From Bacteroidota bacterium (lineage in GTDB: Bacteria; Bacteroidota; Bacteroidia; Chitinophagales; Chitinophagaceae), in the NCBI GenBank assembly GCA_947460795.1, contig CANHJA010000083.1:1-9020 (forward strand): DNA of 9,020 nucleotides. The letters are read 5' to 3'. Under the pieces are notes generated by a model, which worked only from the letters and a program-made list of their open reading frames with translations, was not told the DNA's origin and searched no databases. The position numbers and the translations under genes were made by a program. Of this stretch, positions 1-7,068 are shown one piece after another. Position 1 is the stretch's first letter. Every line of letters begins with the position of its first letter.

Positions 1-750
1 GACAAAAGAGGTATGGTGATGTTGCAGAATACGAACGCTCTTAAAAAAACATATTCACTTAAAACATTAGCCGATTATAAAGGAAAAATAATTGAAAATA
101 ATTTGACAGGATTGTGCATGACAGTCAATAATCAAGAAGTTTTTTTTAGTATGATTGGAGAATTTAATGCATATAATTTATTGTGTGTTTATGGAATTGC
201 GATGGAGTTAGGAGAAGACAAACAGCAAATATTGGAAATACTTTCTACTTTAAAAGGTGCAGAAGGGCGTTTTGATTATATGATTTCTAACAATGATAAA
301 ATTATAGGCATTGTTGATTATGCGCATACACCTGATGCATTATTGAATGTATTGGCAACCATCAATAAATTAAGAACAGGGACTGAGAAATTATATACAT
401 TGGTAGGTTGTGGAGGAGATCGAGATAAAACAAAACGACCTGTTATGGCTTTAGTTGCTTGTGAACACAGTGATAAAGTAATTTTCACATCAGATAATCC
501 ACGAAGCGAAAATCCCAAAACAATTATTGAAGAAATGGAAGCTGGGGTTCCGGTTCATCAACGAAAAAAATATTTAATAATAGAAGATAGAAGAGAGGCA
601 ATTAAATCGGTGTGCAGTATGGCAAATGCAGGGGATATTATTTTGGTTGCTGGCAAAGGGCATGAAAAATACCAAGAAATAAATGGTGTAAAAAATGATT
701 TTGACGACAAGAAAATTTTAATTGAAATGTTTGAACTGTTTAATAACTAA
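1..750 (+). CDS. murE: MurE, UDP-MurNAc-L-Ala-D-Glu:meso-DAP ligase (3' part)
   Basis: This cytoplasmic ATP-dependent ligase adds the third stem-peptide residue of peptidoglycan. The frame is open from base 1, so the gene starts outside the window. The 249 visible residues correspond to roughly the second half of a protein of about 490 residues: the end of the central ATPase domain and the whole C-terminal domain. The P-loop and the carbamylated lysine lie upstream. Seen here are GEFNAYNLL (bases about 160-186), the domain-junction EGRFDY, VDYAHTPDALLNVL, the GCGGDRDKTKRP loop, DNPRSENP (from base 493) and GKGHEKYQE (from base 652). DNPR is the substrate-selecting motif of the meso-diaminopimelate enzymes, so the cell wall is predicted to be of the meso-DAP type. 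Internal ATG codons at 13 and 19 are not plausible starts, because conserved sequence (DKRG) precedes them. The stop is TAA. mraY follows after 25 bases. Confidence 0.96.
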   Translation, partial: DKRGMVMLQNTNALKKTYSLKTLADYKGKIIENNLTGLCMTVNNQEVFFSMIGEFNAYNLLCVYGIAMELGEDKQQILEILSTLKGAEGRFDYMISNNDKIIGIVDYAHTPDALLNVLATINKLRTGTEKLYTLVGCGGDRDKTKRPVMALVACEHSDKVIFTSDNPRSENPKTIIEEMEAGVPVHQRKKYLIIEDRREAIKSVCSMANAGDIILVAGKGHEKYQEINGVKNDFDDKKILIEMFELFNN

Positions 751-775
751 TTACTAAAAAAATTAACTATAAAAA

Positions 776-2047
776 ATGCTTTATCATTTATTTACATATT
801 TAAGAGAACACTTTAACATGCCAGGAGCAGGAGTGTTTTATTTTATCTCGTTTAGAACGGCCATGGCAATAATTTTATCCTTAATTATTTCATTGGTTTT
901 CGGTAAAAGTTTAATTAAATATTTACATCGCAAACAAATTGGGGAAACGGTTCGCGATTTAGGCTTAGAAGGTGAAAAGCAAAAAAAAGGAACTCCTACA
1001 ATGGGCGGTATTATTATTATTTCAGCCATTATTATTCCTACGTTATTGTTTGCTAGAGTAGAAAATGTATATATTTTGTTGATGTTGATTTCAACAATAT
1101 GGTTAGGATTGGTAGGATTTTTAGATGATTATATAAAAGTATTTAGAAAAAATAAAGAAGGATTAGCGGGTCGTTTCAAAATTTTAGGACAAATTGGATT
1201 GGGTGTTATTGTTGGGTTGACGATGTATTACAATGAGAATGTTTACATTGTTCGCGAAACCACAGGAGGAAAGCCAGCAGTGTATAGTTCGGTAGATAAA
1301 GTGATGAAAGAAGGCATTATCAAGATAGATGAGAAAGGAACAACAAGAACCTATGCTCACGTGAAAAGTGTGGTAACTACAATTCCTTTTGCAAAAAATC
1401 ATGAAATGAGTTATTCAAAAATAGCCTCTTGGTTTGGTGAAAATGCTATGAATTGGATGACGCCATTGATATATATATTATTTGTAACAGTAATTATTGT
1501 AGCCGTTTCAAATGGAGCAAATATTACGGATGGGTTGGATGGTTTAGCCACAGGTACAAGTGCTATTATAGGAATTTGTTTGGCCTTCTTTGCCTACTTA
1601 TCTGGCCATTTTAATTTTGCTAATTACTTAAACATTATGCCAATTCCAAACTTGGATGAACTGTCTATTTTTATTGGTGCATTTGTAGGAGCTTGTATTG
1701 GTTTTTTATGGTATAACAGTTACCCTGCTCAAGTTTTTATGGGAGACACAGGAAGCTTAGCATTAGGAGGAATTATTGCTTCATTGGCTATTATTATTAG
1801 AAAAGAATTATTAATCCCAATTATTTGCGGTGTGTTTTTAGTAGAAAATTTAAGTGTAATGATCCAAGTTGGTTATTTCAAATGGACCAAAAGAAAATAC
1901 GGAGAAGGTCGTCGTATTTTCTTGATGTCACCACTGCATCATCATTACCAAAAGTTAGGATATCACGAAAGTAAAATCGCAATACGTTTTTGGATAATAG
2001 GAATTGTATTGGCTGTTTTGAGTATAGTTACATTGAAATTACAATAA
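776..2047 (+). CDS. mraY: MraY, phospho-MurNAc-pentapeptide transferase
   Basis: This inner-membrane enzyme transfers phospho-MurNAc-pentapeptide from UDP to undecaprenyl phosphate, giving lipid I. It has 423 residues and about ten membrane segments (near 22-44, 76-94, 98-115, 134-151, 228-246, 257-277, 295-312, 328-341, 345-366 and 403-421). Family motifs in order are GTPTMGG (72-78), the catalytic pair D117/D118 in GFLDDYIKV, NITDGLDGLA (249-258), FMGDTGSLALGG (321-332, D324) and PLHHHYQKLG (386-395, His triad 388-390). The protein is about 60 residues longer than the E. coli enzyme (360). Motif spacing places the excess between segments 4 and 5, roughly residues 152-215, in the periplasmic loop. 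The start at MLYHLF fits the usual Bacteroidota N-terminus. It has no Shine-Dalgarno sequence, only an A run before the ATG. Stop TAA. No catalytic residue is missing. Confidence 0.97.
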   Translation: MLYHLFTYLREHFNMPGAGVFYFISFRTAMAIILSLIISLVFGKSLIKYLHRKQIGETVRDLGLEGEKQKKGTPTMGGIIIISAIIIPTLLFARVENVYILLMLISTIWLGLVGFLDDYIKVFRKNKEGLAGRFKILGQIGLGVIVGLTMYYNENVYIVRETTGGKPAVYSSVDKVMKEGIIKIDEKGTTRTYAHVKSVVTTIPFAKNHEMSYSKIASWFGENAMNWMTPLIYILFVTVIIVAVSNGANITDGLDGLATGTSAIIGICLAFFAYLSGHFNFANYLNIMPIPNLDELSIFIGAFVGACIGFLWYNSYPAQVFMGDTGSLALGGIIASLAIIIRKELLIPIICGVFLVENLSVMIQVGYFKWTKRKYGEGRRIFLMSPLHHHYQKLGYHESKIAIRFWIIGIVLAVLSIVTLKLQ

Positions 2048-2064
2048 GAATAAACTAAGTATTA

Positions 2065-2071
2065 AGATAAA
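2065..2071 (+). promoter_or_regulatory. AGATAAA leader before murD start
   Basis: The seven bases directly before the murD ATG read AGATAAA. The same string sits at the same place before ftsW, and AGATATT sits there before ftsA. No Shine-Dalgarno sequence is present. A role in translation initiation is inferred from position only. The A at -3, common to all seven visible starts, agrees with the known A-rich initiation context of Bacteroidota. Confidence 0.3.
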
Positions 2072-3412
2072 ATGAATTACGAACTTGTCATATTAGGCAG
2101 TGGCGAAAGCGGAACAGGTGCGGCTTTGTTGGCTAAACAAAGAGGCTTAACTGTGTTCGTAAGTGACAAGGGGGAAATACCGAATAAATTCAAAAAAGAA
2201 TTAATAGAGAATTCAATTCCGTTTGAAGAAGGGAAACATACAGAAGAAATCGTATTGTCTGCCAAGGAAATTATCAAAAGTCCTGGTATTCCTGATAAAG
2301 TAGAAATAATCAAAAAAATAAAAGCAAATAATATCCTCATCATGAGTGAAATTGAATTTGCATTTAGATATAAAGAAAATAGTAAAATTGTTTGCATCAC
2401 AGGTAGCAATGGGAAAACAACCACAACAAGTTTGATATTTGATATTTTCAAAAAAGCAAATTTGAATGTTTCTGTAGTAGGAAATATTGGTTTCAGTTTT
2501 GCTAGACAAATTGCAATCAATCCGACAGAATGGTATGTAATGGAAATTAGCAGTTTTCAATTAGATGACATTCACACATTCAGACCCGATGTCGCATTAA
2601 TCATGAACATCACACCGGATCATTTAGATAGATACAATTATGATTTCAATTTATATGTGCAATCAAAATTTAACATCACAAAATTTCAAACAAATAAAGA
2701 CATAATTATCCTTTGTAAAGACGACAAGGCAAGCATTAATTACTTAGAACAAAATACATTAAACTCAAAAATTATATTTTTTACCATGAACGAACAATTA
2801 ACTACAGAAGGCGCATACATAGACCAACATCAAATGGTAATAAATTTAAATGGGCAACCATTTTCTATCGATATCAATGAATTGGCATTGAAAGGAAAGC
2901 ACAATCAATATAACTCAATGGCAGCTGGAATTTCAGCACGTGTGGCAGAAATCAGAGATAGCAATATCAGAGAAAGCTTACGCAATTTTACGGCCATCGA
3001 ACATCGCATGGAAAGTGTTGCGAGTATAAGAGGAATTGAATTTATTAATGACAGTAAAGCAACCAATTTAAACAGTGTATGGTATGCTTTGGAAAGTATG
3101 AATAAACCTACCGTTTTAATTTTAGGTGGTGTAGATAAAGGAAATGATTACAGTGAAATATTTGAATTAGTAGCAGAAAAAGTGAAAGCTATTATTTGTC
3201 TTGGGTTAGATAATGCAGCAATTAAAGAAGCTTTCGAATCTATCGTTCCAATCATTGAAACCAACAATACAAATGATGCAGTAAGAGAGGCATATGAACA
3301 TGCTACTACCGGTGATTGTGTTTTACTTTCTCCAGCTTGTGCAAGTTTTGATTTATTCAAAAATTATGAAGACAGAGGAGAGCAATTCAAAGAGGCAGTG
3401 AGAGCACTTTAA
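2072..3412 (+). CDS. murD: MurD, UDP-MurNAc-L-Ala:D-Glu ligase
   Basis: This cytoplasmic ligase adds D-glutamate to UDP-MurNAc-L-alanine using ATP. It has 446 residues, close to the E. coli length of 438, with three domains. The N-terminal UDP-binding Rossmann domain starts at ILGSGESGTGAA (7-18). The central ATPase domain has the P-loop TGSNGKTTTT (110-119), GNIG (137-140), the Mg-binding E158 in EISSFQLD, H184 in NITPDHLDRY, and K199, which aligns with the carbamylated lysine. The C-terminal domain has EHRME (310-314), NDSKATN (326-332), LGGVDKG (351-357) and LSPACASFDLFKNYEDRG (419-436). The GGVDKG loop and the LSPACAS motif separate MurD from MurC, MurE and MurF. The ATG at 2072 directly precedes the dinucleotide-fold strand, leaving no room for another start. 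The gene lies 24 bases after mraY and 27 before ftsW. Stop TAA. It appears intact. Confidence 0.97.
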   Translation: MNYELVILGSGESGTGAALLAKQRGLTVFVSDKGEIPNKFKKELIENSIPFEEGKHTEEIVLSAKEIIKSPGIPDKVEIIKKIKANNILIMSEIEFAFRYKENSKIVCITGSNGKTTTTSLIFDIFKKANLNVSVVGNIGFSFARQIAINPTEWYVMEISSFQLDDIHTFRPDVALIMNITPDHLDRYNYDFNLYVQSKFNITKFQTNKDIIILCKDDKASINYLEQNTLNSKIIFFTMNEQLTTEGAYIDQHQMVINLNGQPFSIDINELALKGKHNQYNSMAAGISARVAEIRDSNIRESLRNFTAIEHRMESVASIRGIEFINDSKATNLNSVWYALESMNKPTVLILGGVDKGNDYSEIFELVAEKVKAIICLGLDNAAIKEAFESIVPIIETNNTNDAVREAYEHATTGDCVLLSPACASFDLFKNYEDRGEQFKEAVRAL

Positions 3413-3432
3413 AAAAAGAAAACAAAAAAATT

Positions 3433-3439
3433 AGATAAA
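3433..3439 (+). promoter_or_regulatory. AGATAAA leader before ftsW start
   Basis: AGATAAA occupies positions -7 to -1 relative to the ftsW ATG at 3440, identical to the murD leader. Its placement favours the first ATG (3440) over the second in-frame ATG at 3446 as the start. The initiation role is inferred. Confidence 0.3.
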
Positions 3440-4618
3440 ATGGCAATGCAACAATTACTTAATAGAACGAAAGGCGACAGAATCATCTGGGGAGTTGTTA
3501 TTGTACTTTCATTAGTGAGTATTATGGCTGTTTACAGTTCTACGGGTTCATTGGCTTATCGTTTAAATAAAGGTCACACAGAAATTTATTTAATCAAACA
3601 AATAGGAACCTTGTTGGCAGGAATGGGAATTATTTATTTTTCTCATAAATTAAAATATACTGTTTATTCTAAAATTGCAATCATTCTTTTTGCAATTAGC
3701 ATCCCTTTATTATTTTATACATTGTTTTTTGGTACAACTTTAAATGAAGGTTCAAGATGGATTCGAGTTCCTGTTGTAGGTGTAACTTTTCAAACATCCG
3801 ATTTGGCAAAACTAGGGCTGTTTATGTTTTTATCTAGACAGCTTTCAAAAATTCAAAATGACTTAGATAATTTGAAAAAAATAGCCATCAATATTTTTCT
3901 TCCAGTAATTGTTATTTGTGGATTAATCGCGTTGGCAAATTTATCTACTGCTTTAATGATTGCATTTTCTTGCGGAGTGTTGTTTTTTATTGGACGAATT
4001 CAATTTAAACATTTATTAATTTTAGGTCTAGCAGGGATTGTATTGTTTGCTTCCATATTTCTGTTTTCTAAAGTAACGGGAATTGGACGTGCTGCAACAT
4101 GGGAAGCTCGTATCAAGAATTTTAATTCAGATAAAAAAGACGATGTGCCATTTCAAGTACAACAAGCAAAAATAGCCATTGCACAGGGCATGCTATTTGG
4201 CAAAGGTGCAGGAAATAGTTCTCAACGAAATTTTTTACCACATCCTTATTCAGATATGATTTACCCAATCATTATAGAAGAATATGGGTTAATCGGTGGT
4301 TTGGGGTTGTTGTTTTTATACCTGCTTTTTTTGTGGCGCAGTATATTAATTTTCCGCAGATGCCCTTTTGCATTTGGTGCTTTTTTAGCTGTGGGATTAA
4401 GTTTTACATTGGTTTTTCAAGCATTTTTAAATATGGGAGTAGCTGTTAATCTTTTACCAGTAACAGGATTAACATTGCCTTTGGTAAGTATGGGAGGATC
4501 ATCAATTTGGTTTACTTGTTTTACAATTGGAATTATTTTAAGTGTAAGCAAATTTGTTGAAGAGGCTGAGCCTAATGAAGATATTATTAATGAAAATATA
4601 GAAACTGAGCAAGAGTAA
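3440..4618 (+). CDS. ftsW: FtsW, SEDS-family septal peptidoglycan glycosyltransferase
   Basis: This polytopic inner-membrane enzyme of the SEDS family polymerises lipid II at the division site together with a class B penicillin-binding protein (FtsI, expected upstream). It has 392 residues and about ten hydrophobic segments. Visible signatures are the first segment ending in MAVYSSTGS (29-37), GSRWI (104-108), TSDLAKLGL (119-127), and the long periplasmic loop with FGKGAGNSSQ (253-262) and FLPHPYSDMIY (265-275). D272 in that loop aligns with the catalytic aspartate of SEDS proteins. The C-terminal part carries NMGVAVNLLPVTGLTLPLVS (331-350) followed by MGGSS (351-355). Position between murD and murG supports FtsW over its paralogue RodA. 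The last 19 residues (374-392) are strongly acidic and predicted to be cytoplasmic. A second ATG two codons downstream (3446) is an alternative start. Stop TAA, with one base before murG. Confidence 0.95.
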   Translation: MAMQQLLNRTKGDRIIWGVVIVLSLVSIMAVYSSTGSLAYRLNKGHTEIYLIKQIGTLLAGMGIIYFSHKLKYTVYSKIAIILFAISIPLLFYTLFFGTTLNEGSRWIRVPVVGVTFQTSDLAKLGLFMFLSRQLSKIQNDLDNLKKIAINIFLPVIVICGLIALANLSTALMIAFSCGVLFFIGRIQFKHLLILGLAGIVLFASIFLFSKVTGIGRAATWEARIKNFNSDKKDDVPFQVQQAKIAIAQGMLFGKGAGNSSQRNFLPHPYSDMIYPIIIEEYGLIGGLGLLFLYLLFLWRSILIFRRCPFAFGAFLAVGLSFTLVFQAFLNMGVAVNLLPVTGLTLPLVSMGGSSIWFTCFTIGIILSVSKFVEEAEPNEDIINENIETEQE

Positions 4619-4619
4619 A

Positions 4620-5717
4620 ATGAGTCAATTAAAATTCATAATAGCAGGTGGCGGTACCGGAGGACATATCTTCCCGGCTATTGCAATTGCAAATGCATTG
4701 AAGCGTTTGCAACCTGATTGTGCAATTTTATTTGTGGGTGCCAAAGGTAAAATGGAAATGGAAAAAGTTCCTCAAGCTGGGTATGAAATTGTTGGATTAG
4801 ATATTGCAGGATTTAATCGCAGTTCATTATTTAAAAATATTTCTTTGCCTTTCAAATTGGTGAAAAGCTTTTTAGATGCAAAAAAAATCATCAATGAATT
4901 TAAGCCAAATGCAGTGGTTGGTGTAGGCGGTTATGCAAGTTTCCCAATGCTATATATGGCACAATTTGCAGGCATTCCAACATTAATACAAGAACAAAAT
5001 TCATTTGCTGGAAAGAGCAATAAAATATTAGGTAAAAAAGCAAAAGCGGTTTGTGTAGCATATGACAATATGGATTCGTTTTTTCCTAAAAATTCAATCA
5101 TTAAAACCGGGAACCCTGTTCGTACAAATATTACTACAAGCAATATCAGTAGAGCACAAGGTATTGAATTCTTTAAATTAGATGTAACTAAAAAAATAGT
5201 ATTTGCGTTTGGTGGTAGTTTGGGAGCGAGAAGTATTAATGAAGCTTTGATCAACGATTTTAAAAATATCATTATTGATAATGCCCAAATTATTTGGCAA
5301 ACTGGTACGCCTTATTTTGAAAAAGCAAAAGAAGCAGTAAAGGGATTTGAAAGTCAAGTAAAAGTATTTGAATTTATTCGTGATATGGATTATGCATACG
5401 CTGCTGCAGATGTATTGATTTCAAGAGCAGGCGCCTCTTCAATTGCTGAATTGGCAATTGTAGGGAAACCGGTAGTATTTGTTCCGTTTCCTTTTGCAAG
5501 TGAAGATCATCAAACACATAATGCCATGGCATTGGTAGAAAAACAAGCCGCATTGATTGTAAAAGACAGTGACGTAAAAACCGAATTATTGCAAAAAATA
5601 AAATTATTGATGAATGATGATAAGCTCTGCGCTTCCATCAGTGAAAATGTAAAACCATTAGCAATTAGAGATGCAGATACTCAAATTGCTACTAAACTTT
5701 TAGAAATAGCAAAATGA
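4620..5717 (+). CDS. murG: MurG, lipid II-forming GlcNAc transferase
   Basis: This peripheral inner-membrane glycosyltransferase of the GT-B fold (family GT28) moves GlcNAc from UDP-GlcNAc onto lipid I to form lipid II. It has 365 residues, close to the E. coli length of 355. The N-domain shows the glycine loop AGGGTGGHIFPA (9-20) with H16, the second loop VGVGGYASFP (100-109) and EQNSFAGKSNK (125-135). The C-domain starts with FGGSLGAR (197-204) and has WQTG (226-229), SRAGASSIAEL (268-278, E277 in the UDP-GlcNAc pocket) and PFPFASEDHQTHNA (289-302). The ATG at 4620 comes one base after the ftsW stop and immediately before the first beta strand. The stop is TGA, the only non-TAA stop in the window, and it is shared with the murC start as ATGA, suggesting coupled translation of MurG and MurC. 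Confidence 0.97.
   Translation: MSQLKFIIAGGGTGGHIFPAIAIANALKRLQPDCAILFVGAKGKMEMEKVPQAGYEIVGLDIAGFNRSSLFKNISLPFKLVKSFLDAKKIINEFKPNAVVGVGGYASFPMLYMAQFAGIPTLIQEQNSFAGKSNKILGKKAKAVCVAYDNMDSFFPKNSIIKTGNPVRTNITTSNISRAQGIEFFKLDVTKKIVFAFGGSLGARSINEALINDFKNIIIDNAQIIWQTGTPYFEKAKEAVKGFESQVKVFEFIRDMDYAYAAADVLISRAGASSIAELAIVGKPVVFVPFPFASEDHQTHNAMALVEKQAALIVKDSDVKTELLQKIKLLMNDDKLCASISENVKPLAIRDADTQIATKLLEIAK
5714..5717 (+). other. ATGA stop-start overlap of murG and murC
   Basis: The murC ATG (5714-5716) overlaps the murG TGA (5715-5717). This is the classic arrangement for termination-reinitiation, in which ribosomes finishing murG restart on murC. Coupling is inferred from the overlap. The absence of any Shine-Dalgarno sequence in the preceding bases (TAGCAAA) makes reinitiation more attractive. 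Confidence 0.6.
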
Positions 5718-7066
5718 ATTTAAATAATATAAAGAGTGTTTATTTTGTGGGTATCGGTGGCATCGGTATGAGTGCTTTGGCTCGTTTCTTTAAAGAAAGA
5801 AATTGTAAAGTAAGCGGCTACGATAAAACCAATACGCCGTTGACTGAAAAGTTAATGCAAGAAGGAATTGACATTCATTTTACTGAGGATTTAAATTTAA
5901 TTAATAAAGAAGTTGATTTAGTAGTTTATACACCGGCTATTCCAAAACAACAAATAGAACTAGTATGGTATCAAGAAAATAATTATCAGGTAGTAAAACG
6001 CAGTGATGTGTTGCAATATATTTCAGATGAAATGCAAGCAGTTTGTGTGGCAGGAACTCATGGCAAAACAACTATTTCTACATTGATCTCTCATATACTT
6101 CGACATACAGAATATGGTTGCAACGCTTTTCTAGGAGGCATTTCGAGTAATTATGGAGTAAATTATTGGAGTAGTTCAAATAGTTGTGCAGTTATAGAGG
6201 CGGATGAATATGATCGAAGTTTTTTAAAATTACATCCACACATTGCCGTAGTAACTGCTATGGATGCAGATCATTTAGATATTTATGGAACAGTAGAAGA
6301 AATGGAGCGTTGTTATATTGAATTTGTATCTCAAGTAAAAGATACAGTGATTTATAAACACGGTTTAAAAAATAGTTCGTTGTTTAAAGCACCCAAAAAG
6401 GTGTCCTATAGTTTGCAAAATGATGCTGCTACTTTTTATGCAACAGATATCAAGATGCAGAATGGTTCCTACACATTTACATTTAATAAAGAAGGAAATG
6501 CATTGGCAACTATTTCATTAAATATTGGTGGAATGCACAATGTAGAAAATTGCATTGCAGCTTTGGCTGTTTGTGATTTGATGAAAGTAGATATGAAAAA
6601 AGTAGAATTAGCAATTGCTGATTTTAAAGGAGTGAAACGTCGCTTTGAATATATTTTAAAAAATGAAAAATGTGTTTATATCGACGACTATGCGCATCAT
6701 CCAGAAGAGTTAAAAATGTTATTAAGCAGTGCGAAAGCCTTGTTTCCAAATAAAAAAGTCAGTGTAGTTTTTCAACCACATTTGTTTACAAGAACTCGTG
6801 ATTTTGTAGATGGATTTGCTGAAAGTTTAGATCTTGCCGACGAAGTTATCTTATTGGATATATATCCTGCAAGAGAGCTTCCAATTGAAGGTGTAACGAG
6901 TGAAATTATACTAAATAAAATGGGGATTAATAACAAACACATTTTGAGTAAAGAAGGGGTAATGAAATGGATTGAGGCATCCAACTTTGAAGTGCTAGTT
7001 ACAGCTGGTGCTGGTGATATAGATACCCTCATTCATCCAATTAAAAATATATTAGAAAATAAATAA
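5714..7066 (+). CDS. murC: MurC, UDP-MurNAc:L-alanine ligase
   Basis: This cytoplasmic ATP-dependent ligase attaches the first amino acid, L-alanine, to UDP-MurNAc. It has 450 residues, versus 491 in E. coli. The N-terminal Rossmann domain has VGIGGIGMSALA (12-23) and SGYD (34-37). The central ATPase domain has the P-loop AGTHGKTT (113-120), EADEYDRSFL (162-171), DADHLDIYG (184-192) and GMHNVENCIAA (273-283). The C-terminal domain opens with GVKRRFE (306-312) and carries IDDYAHHPEE (323-332), FQPHLFTRTRDF (353-364) and VTAGAGDID (429-437). THGKTT in the P-loop, EADE(Y/S)D and the DDYAHHP motif separate MurC from its paralogues; Mpl is less likely given the dcw setting and the length. The ATG overlapping the murG stop lies seven codons before the dinucleotide-binding strand. 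Stop TAA. ftsQ follows after two bases. Confidence 0.96.
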   Translation: MNLNNIKSVYFVGIGGIGMSALARFFKERNCKVSGYDKTNTPLTEKLMQEGIDIHFTEDLNLINKEVDLVVYTPAIPKQQIELVWYQENNYQVVKRSDVLQYISDEMQAVCVAGTHGKTTISTLISHILRHTEYGCNAFLGGISSNYGVNYWSSSNSCAVIEADEYDRSFLKLHPHIAVVTAMDADHLDIYGTVEEMERCYIEFVSQVKDTVIYKHGLKNSSLFKAPKKVSYSLQNDAATFYATDIKMQNGSYTFTFNKEGNALATISLNIGGMHNVENCIAALAVCDLMKVDMKKVELAIADFKGVKRRFEYILKNEKCVYIDDYAHHPEELKMLLSSAKALFPNKKVSVVFQPHLFTRTRDFVDGFAESLDLADEVILLDIYPARELPIEGVTSEIILNKMGINNKHILSKEGVMKWIEASNFEVLVTAGAGDIDTLIHPIKNILENK

Positions 7067-7068
7067 TA

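Noticed and set aside
13..21. ATG codons at 13 and 19 as a start for a short MurE-like gene
   Set aside because: The frame is open to base 1 and the residues before the ATG (DKRG) fit the conserved MurE sequence, so the gene is simply cut by the window edge.
2077..2520. A 147-codon open frame on the - strand, opposite murD
   Set aside because: It lies wholly within the well-conserved murD gene. Its translation is a hydrophobic, Leu/Ile/Ser-rich string with no family motif, as expected from the complement of AT-rich coding sequence.
3413..3439. Possible promoter or terminator in the murD-ftsW spacer, the longest gap
   Set aside because: The 27 bases are almost entirely A and T with no inverted repeat, no T run after a stem, and no TTTG / TAnnTTTG pair.
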